This document shows, one piece after another, positions 36,873-48,206 of a stretch of 64,000 nt of DNA. The position numbers and the translations under genes are program-made. Numbering within the stretch: position 1 is the first letter of the stretch; the number at the start of each line of letters is the position of its first letter. The notes below the pieces were generated by a model, which ran no database searches, had not been told where the DNA came from, and saw nothing but the letters and a program-made list of their open reading frames with translations. The DNA is from Heliopora coerulea (Eukaryota > Cnidaria > Anthozoa > Scleralcyonacea > Helioporidae). The stretch is taken from positions 496,001 to 560,000 of the forward strand of contig JASJOG010000198.1 in the NCBI GenBank assembly GCA_030142905.1. The letters run 5' to 3'.

Positions 36873-38620
36873 AATGAATCTCTTGTTCAGTATACTGCAA
36901 TATAATGAACAATGATCGTATTATTAAATTTCAATTGCAAACCTCAGAGGCCACACGACCGATTCGGTCCAACTTTTCCACGGCTAATCCTTCCATTATG
37001 CCGACAAGGTTGAACCCAGACGTTGCGAATGCGTTCCTGAACTACAGGCGGTACTAAATTGTAGGTATGCAATACTTACTGTTCCTGTCAATGACTGGGC
37101 CAGAGTTTTGAACCAGAGTTTTGAACCAGTGAAATATGGGACCGATGTTTTCAAGTACGGACCAAGTCGGGCCCAGCGAGTCGAAAATCCGTACTAAAAG
37201 CAGAGGTCTTATGTTTCACTAATAAAGACCAAATAAGTGAGGTGAATAAGTTCTTCATCATATGACCTTCTTTAAGTGTAACTGAATAATGAGGAAATAA
37301 ATCTGCGTCCACAATGTCCGCTGTATTTTGTTCACTCTTGTCTTTGAGTTTTTGTCGACATTTAACTTGTGCTGTCTTGACATTTAACTTCATTCAACTT
37401 GGAAAAGTATGGAAATTCGTCGGCAGGTTCTTTCTGCATATAGTTATTCTTCTAATGGTTCTTGAGGTATTTCTACTTCACATTTTACCAACATTAACGA
37501 GGTATTTATATTTTAACGGAATTTACTTTGGGATGAATACCAGTCGCTTCTGTTCAAGTGACACTCTATTTATGGCTTGTTAACGGTGTTTAGACTTGTT
37601 TAGTGTGGCGAACTGTCATTCACGCATTCCTAAAGAAAAGTCAGAATCAACATAAATATACTGATAAGAATCCACAGATTTCAAAACCAACCGCGACAAC
37701 CTGTTTGTGGTATATGTGCGTAAAGTTCCACGGCTTGATGTGCTGTTGTGACGTCATCGAAAAAGAAAAATACTATCATTTCCGTAGTATTTTAATGTAA
37801 TCAGAACCTGGTTCGTCTTCCCCCAAAATTATGCATGGGTTTTACAGATGTTAAAAAAGTACCTCACATATCGACGTTTTTTCTGTGAAAAAGCGCTAAA
37901 ATTGTAAAAATTTCGTTAAAATTGGACCGATGAATTATTGCATGTATACTTTTTCATAGTTGGTCTGGTTCAGCTGACTTTCCAAAATTCAAAGTAATGC
38001 AAAAAATGGCGTAAATTATCGATTTCTTAAGTTTTCAGATGACGCTAATTTCACGTCACTATTACGTCACGAATTTTGAAAATTCCATTGAACTCTAAAA
38101 AGACTGGAACGCTACCTGCAAACTGTATTTTGAAGCTATAATGGAGGCTGACATCTAGGACAATTTGCAGATCATCTCAGTCCCCTACGCAATAAAACAC
38201 GCAACCTATTGTGAAAAACACCACCCAACTTTCGGATTTTTTGACAGTTTTCTTTTTTATCCAGAGTAAGTAGAGGAAAATGTCGGTAGGACTGCATATT
38301 TGTCAGAATTAACTGTCAATGAAAAGTTAAGGTTCAATACAACATTTCGCCACGCGTGGTTTTGACCTACATGGCTGCCCCCATGTTGGCTTCATTCAAT
38401 CGTGAAGCCTGGTACTACGAGGTAGCGTTCCAGTCTTTTTAGAGTTCAATTGAAAATCCAATCTGAAATTAGCTGATAAAATTAACTGCCCTTGTAGCAT
38501 AGCAATGGAATAAACAGGACACCTATAAGCTTTCGTCATGCTACGATATCAGCACAGTTTTGATATCGTGACACAGCAAAAACTTTACCTACAGACTCAC
38601 TTGCACAGTAGCTACAATCA
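36873..38620. other. Downstream of MCU, no gene seen
   Basis: Contains the MCU 3' end. Short open frames here are identical in unit 2 because the DNA itself is nearly identical; they show no domain. Part of the no-difference tract described in the findings. Confidence 0.5.
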
Positions 38621-38629
38621 GTGACAAAA

Positions 38630-39310
38630 TACCTTGGGAGTCTGGCAATTTTCAACGTTCACTCGCTTTGCACAATTAGTCACAAAACGCGAAGGCACAC
38701 TTACAATTTTCAACGTTTAGTCACTATGTACAACCTATTCAAGAACCTTTGCAATTTCAACATGACCTCACGATGTAGTATGTACAATGATGAATCTATT
38801 CAGGAACACTTACAATTTCAACGTTCACTCACCATGTAGTACGTGGAATCTATTTACGAACACTTACTATTTCAAATTTTACTCACTATATAGTATGTAC
38901 AATCCATTTAAGAACACTTGCAATTTTAACGTTCAGTCACAATGTAGTACATACAATCTATCTAGGAACAGTTGCAATTTGAAGTTTTACGCTCTATGTA
39001 GTATGTGCAATCTATTTAAGAACACTAGCAATTTAAACATTTACTCATTATGAACAATCTGTTTCGGAACATTTGTAATTTTTACGTTTACTGACTATAT
39101 ATAGTACGTACAATCTGTCTAGGAATAGTTGGAATTTCAAATTTTACTCCCTATGTAGTATGTGCAATCAATTCAAAAACACTTGCAATTTCAACGTTTA
39201 CTCGTTATGCACAATCAATTTAGGAACACTTGCAGTTTCAACGTTTACTCATTGTGTACAATCAGCCACACAACATATAGGAATACCAGCAATTTTCAAT
39301 GTTTACTCAC
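38630..39310. repeat. 54-bp tandem minisatellite, about 12 diverged copies
   Basis: TAGTA recurs at 38837, 38891 and 38945, with the unit body CAATCTATTTAGGAACACTT and GCAATTTCAACGTTTACTCA. The 54-bp period keeps frames open and yields 18-residue repeats that are not a gene. It lies between the tails of MCU and the receptor gene. Confidence 0.9.
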
Positions 39311-39804
39311 TGTGTGTGACATTTTCTAACTTAAATATTATCATTCCCTGTCTTTCCCTATTGAATGTTGATTCTACCCTTATTCGGCATCATTTCAGTC
39401 AACCTTTTAATAATTTAACCTGCTACTGAAGAGAAATTCATATGATTTTCTTTTATTTTTATTTTAAAACAAAAGTTTTGCGAGCAAAATGGGAGTTAGG
39501 AAGTCCATGGCCACAGCATCCGTAGTCCTCGCTTGCCACGACCCAGATGCTGTGAAATAGCTAGTGAGAGAAATCTTTGAGAGCAAATTACGTTAGGATT
39601 AGGTTATGTTTTTTTCGCCTATATTCCGTCGACTCCAAGTCGCTTACACTAGCCGATAAACCATTTGCATGTAAGCGATGAAGAAATTTCGAGAAAACTA
39701 TGAGATGGCATATTATTTTTGAACAGTTAAATCCTTATGGTCCGTTTACTGCTGTGTTTACGTCAGATTGTTGTTTCTTGAAAATAAAAATTTTATAAAT
39801 ATCG

Positions 39805-41502
39805 CTAAGTGTATGTTTCATTACAATTAGCATCCTTTTCGATTAGATCTTCATCTAAGCGGTCAAAAATCTCGGGGTTATTTCGACAAGCATAATATTC
39901 GCGATCTTCGGGTTCTTGAAGGGGTGGTAATAAAGAACCAGCTGGCGGAATTTTTTTAACAAAAGTAAACAACGCAATGGCGACAACGACTACTCCAATG
40001 CAACTCACAGCAACGACAATAATGATAATTGTAGACGAAGGAGTCAATTTCCCCTTCGAAGCTAAGATTTCAAGATTATTTCCATCTTTGCTGCAACCTT
40101 CTTTGGTGCAAGCTTGCATTGTTACGATATAGCTCTGAGATGAGTTAAGCCCAGGAATTACAGAGCTGTTTGAAGTCACATTACGTACTGAGAGCTCCAC
40201 CTGCCGAGAGGTTATCAAAGTACTGCGATATATCACCTTTAGTTTGGTCAAAACTCCATTCCATGACTGTCTAGGTGGTAGTCTCCAAGAGATCGTCACA
40301 TTCCGCTTGTGGCCGTCGTCGGACGTAGGGCACGTGTTGCCAGTGCACGTTATCATAGGGGCTTTACTTGGGCTTTCTTCGGACAGCCTCGCCGTATTGC
40401 ATCGAGGATACGAGTACCGTCCACCGACGTACCATTGCACACGTACACAAAAAGTGCATTCATCGTATGGTTGATATGGTTTGATATCTTCGTCGTTTAG
40501 TTCTACGGTTCTTGCTTCCAGCTCCATAAATTTCTCCGAACTCGACGAACAGCGGTAAGATACATTACCCAAGCCGTCCATGTCATCTTGCCATTTCAAT
40601 GTGACCCTACGATATCTCGTCGTGATGTAAAGATAGTTCGGAGAAGGTGGTGTAAAGACCACTTGGCTCGGTTCCGTTGTGAACGCAAAAGACGCAAGAT
40701 AGAACGTCCAAGTTGGGCTTCGTACTTCACATTGAGCAAAATAACTTGAAATGTAAAAGGAAACATTGGTGAAATCGTTCATATCAGTGCCAAAGGAACC
40801 CCTACACATTGACCTCTTGCACTTTGACCCCTTGCACTTTGACCCCTTGCACTTTACATCATTACTTTGAAACAAATTGTGTTCGTGCCCGTGCCACCAA
40901 TACACCAACTGGTAGGTGTACTTGTCAGAATCTTCACCAGACAGCCAATTTATCTGTACTACATGCGACCCGTGATCATTTTCATCCGCTGTGTAAATTG
41001 GCTTGCCCAGGATTTCTTTCACTGGTGCCGGAGCAGTTTCCACGATCATCGAACGGTTTTTAGACACCCCCGCAAAACTCTGATGTCTCCCTATACACGT
41101 ATATCTTCCACAGCGATAGACGTTGACGCGGTTAATTAACGCTCTGCTTTCTAGATCAAACTTCGCTGTGCTCGACAATGTTTCACCATCGCGGTACCAC
41201 ACAAGTGTCCAGTTCTTAAACGCTGTTGTAATACTTCTGTTACCTTTGAAACTCAGCCAGCAACTGATATCTGTCTTGGTGTCGGGTTTCAAGCATAAGC
41301 GTTCAGGCATGACTTGCAGTCTGTAATTACCAGATTTCTCATCAGAGCTCATCTTAGGTAAATGGACAAGAAGTGCGAGGTTGACGATTAAAAATTGAAC
41401 GAGGCTGCCCACAGCCATTTCAAACTGCTCCAGTTCGAACTTGGGTATAGTGTGTCCTTCAGGAACGACCTTAGTCGGTTTTTGTGCCAAGCTCGTTTGC
41501 AT
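39805..41502 (-). CDS. gp130-like class I cytokine-receptor-type membrane protein, copy 1, single exon
   Basis: 565-codon open frame; the likely start is M29 (41418), which begins a clear signal peptide (MAVGSLVQFLIVNLALLV). Order: Ig-like domain (about 60-150, with RYTCIG as the second cysteine strand), three fibronectin III-type domains (about 160-275, 280-385, 390-485), one membrane helix (491-515) and a 50-residue tail. The phrase SEESPSKAP and the following NVTISWRLPP segment resemble the D3-D4 junction of vertebrate gp130. No WSXWS box: VGGRYSYPRC stands in its place. The tail begins KKIPPAGSLLPPL, which could act as a Box1-like proline motif, and has tandem tyrosines (EYY). Many N-glycosylation sites. 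A 15-bp repeat adds extra CKGSK units at about residues 218-232. A signalling role is inferred, not shown. Confidence 0.8.
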   Translation of the reverse strand: MQTSLAQKPTKVVPEGHTIPKFELEQFEMAVGSLVQFLIVNLALLVHLPKMSSDEKSGNYRLQVMPERLCLKPDTKTDISCWLSFKGNRSITTAFKNWTLVWYRDGETLSSTAKFDLESRALINRVNVYRCGRYTCIGRHQSFAGVSKNRSMIVETAPAPVKEILGKPIYTADENDHGSHVVQINWLSGEDSDKYTYQLVYWWHGHEHNLFQSNDVKCKGSKCKGSKCKRSMCRGSFGTDMNDFTNVSFYISSYFAQCEVRSPTWTFYLASFAFTTEPSQVVFTPPSPNYLYITTRYRRVTLKWQDDMDGLGNVSYRCSSSSEKFMELEARTVELNDEDIKPYQPYDECTFCVRVQWYVGGRYSYPRCNTARLSEESPSKAPMITCTGNTCPTSDDGHKRNVTISWRLPPRQSWNGVLTKLKVIYRSTLITSRQVELSVRNVTSNSSVIPGLNSSQSYIVTMQACTKEGCSKDGNNLEILASKGKLTPSSTIIIIVVAVSCIGVVVVAIALFTFVKKIPPAGSLLPPLQEPEDREYYACRNNPEIFDRLDEDLIEKDANCNETYT

Positions 41503-43689
41503 ACGGCTTTAAAAAAATATGAAAAACTCCTTTGCTTTCTTGCCATGGCCGCAAGCTGCGAGTAGGCAATAAATAATTCAAGATCAAGACCTCCTGCTTG
41601 GGTGTTGAGTTAACCTAAGCAAAAGCTATTCCCGCTTCAGCAAATTATTTTTCTTATTTAACTTATTTGGGGGCTACGCAATCGCCTGAGTTGAAGTGGG
41701 TGAAATTTGGATAAAGAAATTCAGTTCTGGAACTTATGTGACTGTTAATTCAATACGAAAATACAATACTTTACCCAGGAAGGGCTGTGTTCCTATTGTT
41801 TTGATGTTTTCCGTGTAAAAAGCCGCGTTTCAGAAGGCGACACCATGTCAAAATGAAAGAATTGCTTTTGTTGTTTATTTACACAAATAATAACAACTTA
41901 GTTTCAATGGTTGGGTCATTATGAGAACGTTTAAGGTATTCTAGCTTGAGAGAGTAAATAGTTGGTTTTCATTAGTCAATTTGTTTGGCGTCTGTGCTAT
42001 CTTTTGAAAAGAAAGGTGCACTTCAATGAGTCGAATAATATTTTGACCATGCCAGCCTAAAAACGAAGGCTTTGTGGTCGTTGTTTCTTCATGTAAATGT
42101 TGCCGATCCAATTGATTGTTTTTGAACAACTCTTTAACTGGTGCTACAAAGTCAACAACTTTGATCGATTACAGGCTTCCCCACTCTTTCTAAACTTCTT
42201 ACATAGAATAAAGAAAAGAATTTTTAAAAGAGCGTAATTTTTGTCATTATCTTAATCATAGTTAGGGAAACTAAGGTGTAATGACAAAAATTATGAACAT
42301 AGTTAAGTTTAGTAGTTTATATAATCATGGAAAATTGGTACATTCACCCGCAAAAACAGAACCATTATCGGAAGCGATCCGTTACACATACACTGACACT
42401 TACTCTCGGGGGGTAGGAGCACAGGCACATTGGGGGTACATGTACCCGCTGACTTTCTTAAACTGTTCTTTTTAGTTGAAAGTATCTTTTCAACAAACAC
42501 ATCATTTGTAAATGAGGGCCGCAGGTTTATCAATTATTATTGTCATGCGTCACGCTATCTAAATAAAGTTGTTCATTAAGTTGTCCAAACGATTTACACT
42601 CAAATTCACTCCATTTGAGGGTGACCTTTCCGTGCACAAAAATGCCCCAGAAAGTTCGTCCTCCCCCCTCGAACTAGCTTCCTACCTCACAGCTTACACT
42701 GACACACAAACGGATACACATGACGTTGACAAATACGTATTTTAAAGCGAAACAGCAGTCACTCACAACATTCGCTCATCCTAGCTCTTGTAGCTACATG
42801 GTTAATATTAGTATATCCCGATACACTTTAATACACTTGTTCTTCATTGATCGCCGGAACTTCCAGCAAGACTTAATAAATGTCTAACAATCAAAATTAC
42901 GTGTACAATCCTTGGCACAATGACAGCATTCAATATCGTTGAGTTTGTAAGCCGTCTAAACAAGTAAGCGCTAATGTGCTGTCGTAAGGTCTGGTTCACA
43001 TAGACCGCCGACGTGCCATCGAATTTAACTTGAGTTAAATTTGCAGAAATGCCAGGGATGAAGCGAAAGGTTCCCTGTTCTCTGTAACAGTACTGACATA
43101 AATTTCAATGCGATTCTATCGTCAGCATGTCGACAAAGTTAACTTAAGTCTAACTACGGAGGTATGTCGGCTGTAACACTCCGTTTACATAAAACCGACA
43201 CGAATTTAGACTGCTACCAAATTGAAGATTTTCTGAAGTGTTTACATGAGGCGGGAATGAAACTAAAGTCATGTTCTTCCTGATATTTCTAACCGCATTC
43301 CGAGCTTTCATTAATTCCTAGCGACAATGCTTATCTTGTTCATCAAATAAGTGGTTGGTCTGAAGAGAATTCGTGTTTTCACGAAGAAAATTTCATACAG
43401 GTCCGTGTTCGAACCGGTCTGAACTCATTTGTGTCCGTCCAGCACCCGAAATGGGTGAGACCGGTCCAAGCCCAATTTTTAAACCGGGCTCATGTAAACT
43501 AAAACAAGGATTTGTATGGGTAGCGATCCGAAGTCGTGTCGCTCTAACTTCGTACCGGTCTCATGCAAACGGGGTCTAACTCTAATGATCGCCAGCATAT
43601 TAGAACCATACCTCCTTAACTTAGCAGGTTAAGCGTGTACCGCGCACTCGCCAACAATCAAAGACGAGTAAATGTTGGGAACGAAACGA
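41503..43689. other. Upstream region of receptor copy 1, no gene seen
   Basis: AT-rich with no supported open frame. A run resembling an acceptor (T-rich then AAAG) sits just before the receptor ATG, so a 5' non-coding exon may lie here. Confidence 0.4.
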
Positions 43690-43852
43690 TGAAATATAAA
43701 TGGAGTGCTGCGTAGGCAGTGTGGAAATCCAAGTGAAATAATCAGAAAGGTTTGAATACTGCCGAAATGTGAGAGTAGTTATCTAACGTTTGGTTTTTTC
43801 TCTCTGACGAAGAGCCTTCGCTCGAAACGTTAGATAGCTACTCTCACATCTC
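43690..43852. repeat. Truncated family-1 palindrome at the unit 1/unit 2 junction
   Basis: The left arm (GGAGTGCTGCGTAGGCAGTG to GAGAGTAGTTATCTAACGTTT) and the centre CTGACGAAGAGCCTTCGCTCGAAACGTTAG are present. The right arm stops after GCTACTCTCAC, where the MICU1 intron 2 sequence begins. The intact element at 55367-55571 shows what is missing. The duplication breakpoint therefore lies inside the right arm. Confidence 0.85.
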
Positions 43853-44549
43853 AAAATAAACAAGTGACTTCACCTTCTGGTTGTAAAATTCCTGGAGTAA
43901 GGGACCTGACAAAATCGTCTGGAGTCATGAATATTTCACTCTCTCTTGTTCCCAAATGACCACTTTGGATGGTGGCAAAGTATCGAAAGATTTTATCTGG
44001 TGTACTATATGCTTGGATGCGATCCTCATAAGCAATAATCTGCAAGAAAAAACAGTCGGTACAATGACTATGATTAACATAAAAGAACATGGAAAAAGAA
44101 CAATTAAAAATAATTGTTTATATAAGAATAACTACAAAAATCCAAAAGTACAAATGAATGTACTGTAACATTAATTCACTCTCTCCCTCTGTCCTTCCCT
44201 TGGTCTGCCTGCCTCTCTGGCTCTTTTTGCCTCAGTTAACTATTACAGTAATCCATTAGCAGTCCATAGCATCTGACATTGAAAATATGCTTTTAAACAC
44301 TGTGCTTCATTACCAATTACTGTTACATTGTTTTTTTTTAGCCAAAAAAAAAACAAAACATGCTGGTTGTTATAAATTCAACATCATATAAAAAATTAGG
44401 CTATGAAACACTTTCACATGTACTAACTGCTTTCAAAATCAGGCTGTGAGTGGTAAATTCTGCATCTTAGTATAGTCCTGTTTACCACCTTCATGCTAAG
44501 CCAAAACAAAGAAACATCTTTTCATGCATTGAATCTAATCAATATTTTA

Positions 44550-44922
44550 TTACAAAGTAATAGCATGGCATTCAGGTCAATTAGTGATTAAATGTCCCTG
44601 AAAGCCAAGAGATGTTTAGTAAAAGTCCCGAGGCGTGCTGCACCGAGGGACTTTTACTAAACCTCTCGAGGCTTGAGGGACATTTAATCACTTATGGACC
44701 TGAATGCCATGCTATTACTTTGTAATATCATAGCTGCCGAGACAATAAAACGGTTTAAATCGGTCTAAATCATGTAAGGTTATGCATATACATGAGGTAC
44801 GATTAGTAAATAATCATCCCGTGGTACGATTAGAAACTAATTGTACCTAATGTTTTAATAATGAGGTAAATTCGTCAGTAATCGCACCTCATGAAACGAA
44901 ATACGAGGCAGCTATGATATTA
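44550..44922. mobile_element. Foldback insertion specific to unit 2, in MICU1 fragment intron 1
   Basis: Units 1 and 3 read CAATATTTTACCTTAG without interruption. The insert begins TTACAAAGTAATAGCATGG, folds onto its complement ending at about 44727, and a second pair (TATCATAGCTGCC / GGCAGCTATGATA) closes the right part. A TTA at both ends may be the target duplication. No coding capacity. Confidence 0.88.
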
Positions 44923-45829
44923 CCTTAGTTATACATCTTTTCCAATGCTTAGATATGTGTTTGTGTTAACTGGGTGCAGTGGACAATTTTTAAGATAGGC
45001 ATAACAAGCACATTACAATGTGTAAGTAAAAATGAGAATTTTTTCATACAGGTAATATTTCATCACTTTACATGATGAATCATGATGTAACATTCTCAGC
45101 ATTAGTAGAGTCAGTTCCCACATTAAACTAGTTATGTAGAATTAGTTTTCACATGTAAATAGTTGCATGGAACCACTTCCTGTTTGTATATAGGAGTTGA
45201 CTTTCCTTATTTAGGATACACAATAGAATTGTTTCCCATTACTTGGGAAAGAAGTCGTGCAGTACTTTATATGGTAGCATGGATGGTCAACCAAGGGTAA
45301 CAGAATGCGTAAATGGTCAAAAGTAATATCAATAGAGACTTGAACCAACAGTTTTGGAGTGTGTTATTGTCACAACTTGGCCCGTTACTAATTTGATGGA
45401 AGGAGTGGGATGTTGGACATGTTAAGAACTCTCAAAGGGACAACCTTATGTTAGCCAGGTTTGACCACAATGTTCAGTAAACTAGACCTGCTTAGTCTCA
45501 TTGCTAAGACTAAGAGTGTGTTGCTATCATTCCTATGAGGCCATTGACCCTTCCACCAAATTTACATACTAATATGATTTCAGTCCAAGGTGGTGTCAAG
45601 ACATCTTCAACCAAAGTAACAGATAAGTTACTTTTGATTGAGGACTGACGGAGAAATCTATCAGACATTAATACGTTTTCCTACCGAGTGTGAATGACCC
45701 CTGCAAGGTTTGTCATCGTAGACTCATGTTTGTCCCAGATGGGTGTTACCCCATTATGTCCTACTAAGTGATAACCTACATGCATATCCCTTTTCAACTC
45801 TAAATTATTACACATCAAAAAATCCCATC

Positions 45830-46340
45830 CTAACACACATTTGAACTAAATATTATCACCAAGAAATCTCCATAATAGGGACGTTTACAATGGATGAATT
45901 TTAATTGACCAGTGGTCTGTCCAATAATGTTTAAACTATCCCCTGTGATGGAGACACACTGATGGTCTTTAGACTTGTAAATAGACTGATGATTAAAGTC
46001 AAGAATACTTTCATCATTACAGCAAATGAAAGACATCATGGACCTTGCATCTAAAAATGTATGGATAGGGATACCCTTGACAAAACAATTAACAAAAGGG
46101 TGGATAATATTACAACTGTCAACACTACTGCTACTCACATCAGGATGATCACATTTCCCACCAGAATCTGGACCATCCCTTAGTAGTTTATATTACGGTT
46201 GTTCTGGCATTGTCAAGCCAAATGTCCGATACAACCACAGGAAAAGCAAAGTCAACACTTGTATAATGGGTGGTTTCTTCCTTGGGAGAGAGGCTCTCTA
46301 ACTCTCACGGGCAAAACGACCAATACCTTTACAGTTGAAA
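45830..46340 (-). pseudogene. Retrotransposon gag-pol relic, unit 2 copy
   Basis: Counterpart of 29679-30200. The protease-like frame is open for 102 codons, but the active-site triplet reads D-A-R (FLDARSM), so it is inactive. Confidence 0.62.
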
Positions 46341-47469
46341 CATGGGCCTCTAGAGCTCCAATTCTAGTGTGAGACCTCAGCTTGGGACAAGCAATCTTTG
46401 AACGTCTGTTGTTTCTAGGTGATGGTGGCAACCATGGCCACTAACTGGGACAGTCACAGTTCATTTGAGTCAGAGGCATTGTCCTTGTCAGGCTGAGATG
46501 GCCCACTTGTAGGACAATCCTGACAATGCGGACAAATATAACCCTTGATGGTATGATATTGCTGAGTAAAACTAGCTGTGTCAAACAATTCTCATTTTTA
46601 CTCATGAGTTGTGATGTGCTCATTATGCCTGCTAAAAAATGGATCTGCTAGGTAATAATTTTTATTAAAATACTTTGCTCCCCACCTTTTATCTCACAAA
46701 CAATTAACTAGTTTCAGCCATACAATCTGGGCTTCTTTGCTTTTGTATTTATTCAAACCTAATAGTTTAGCAATTCAGTCCATTGCTAGAACCATGCTAA
46801 TAAACTTCGTTGGTTGCATTTTGCAAATTGCACCACAAAAATTCTAATACAATTTTCAAGGGGTCTTAATTTTGGACATATTTCTATAAGTCCAAAATTT
46901 TACTGAGAAGGCCCCCAGAGAACCAATCGGAGAGGAATATAGCCTCCTATACCCTACCCCCAAACTGCCTAAGACAGCTCATTCAGGCTTCCTAGATATT
47001 GTAAAACCCTGGATATGATCATTTTTAATTATCTCCATATAAATGACAACACGAACAACTATACCCTTGATTCTTTGAAAGTCCTTCTCCTCTTTCTTAC
47101 GTGGGTTTCTTGGTTCCCTTCGTCATTCAACACAGCTTTCTGACTACCAACACCCACTGTTTCCAAACCACTGTCCTGGTTCACCACCTCCGCACTTTTC
47201 GCGTGAACTTTTGACGACAAAAGCCGTCTAATTAATAAATATCCGAAATCAATAATACCTATAGATGACACTATCAAAATATCGTAGAGTTTAGCTCGTT
47301 TGACTTTCTCTGGATCTCGTTCGGGCGTTTTGGTTTTCCCTGTGTTCTGCTCTTGTGCGCCAGTTGAACTGGTTGAGACATCAGAAGTCAATAGTAAATT
47401 ACTCCCACTTGCAAGTAAACGAGCACGTCCTACGCTAAATGCAAAACGCTGAAACAAAACTCGTAGCAT

Positions 47470-48206
47470 CTTTTCTTACATTTAAGTGAAAACGGCAGTT
47501 TTTCAGAGAAATTATCAATCTAAATTGAACATATTCATATACATCCACCATTAACACAGATTGAGATCAGTGGTTTCTGCATAGAAAACTTGACAACATC
47601 CATCCCAAGTTTTCGCTACTCGGTCTCACAGAGGTCGACAATCTCCGACATGACTTTCGTAAAATGCCAAATACCAATATCAATCCAAACTTTCTTGCAT
47701 TTGAAGAGTTTATAGCATTTTAGGATTGCTTTGAATGAACGTTTGAAGGATGCTAGCCAATACTAAGGACAATTTTATGGCCAATATCACTTAATCCAAA
47801 GAAAACGTTGTGTGAATAATAGCGAATCTAGTTATTCAACGTATCTTTCCGGACAGAATCCGACCGCCGAAAAGTTCTTCCACATCTTTAAGTCGTGATT
47901 CCTTGCCGCAGGTGCGCAGTGAGAACTAAGGGTAGGGTGGATTAATCTTGTATTTTCTCCATCTTATAAATTCTCTGTTATACTTTAAACTGACCGTTAT
48001 ATTTGGATATAAGTACGAAGGAACGGAACAAAGGAATTGAAAAAAAAAACGATTTTTACTATCTGAACTTCGTTTTAGCCAATCATTTTCTGTTTCCTTG
48101 CAAGTAGACCCAAAATGATTTTGCCTACTCTCTAGCCTCCCCTTCCAAAAGAAATTTCTCAAAAATGATTTATTTGGTTCTTTGAAGGTTGTTTAGAACC
48201 TTCAGA
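47470..48206. promoter_or_regulatory. Bidirectional promoter interval, unit 2
   Basis: 737 bp between the MICU1 fragment start and the MCU copy 2 start. Close copy of 31335-32073, with a short deletion after CTTCCACAT; the GGTGCGCAGTG string is kept. If active, it would fire both the truncated MICU1 and MCU copy 2. Confidence 0.55.

Larger units (their letters stand above)
28081..43852. repeat. Tandem array unit 1 (15.77 kb)
   Basis: Contains MICU1 exons 2 and 1, the promoter interval, MCU copy 1 and receptor copy 1. Homology to unit 2 starts abruptly at AAAATAAACAAGTGACTTC, 21 nt inside MICU1 intron 2. Sequence left of 28081 is unrelated to the sequence left of units 2 and 3. Unit-specific insertion: SINE at 32217-32615. 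Confidence 0.96.
43874..47469 (-). pseudogene. MICU1: MICU1 5' fragment, copy 2 (exons 1 and 2 only)
   Basis: Exon 1 is 47469-47065 (135 codons) and exon 2 is 44039-43874. Both keep their splice sites. No exons 3-11 follow: the next sequence on this strand is the receptor gene of unit 1. Relative to the full gene, exon 1 has E44G, V64I, G74D (a charge in the membrane helix), F83L, K97N and one Arg fewer in the polybasic patch. Exon 2 has R145Q and G168R at positions conserved in unit 3. It is either a dead fragment or, since the exon 2 donor and phase are intact, an alternative 5' end that could splice 17 kb to the shared exon 3. By itself it encodes no EF-hand. Confidence 0.88.

Noticed and set aside
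38621..39429. Repetitive plus-strand frames with NLF-NT-NFN repeats (also 54391-55194)
   Set aside because: In-frame reading of the 54-bp minisatellite; no gene features.
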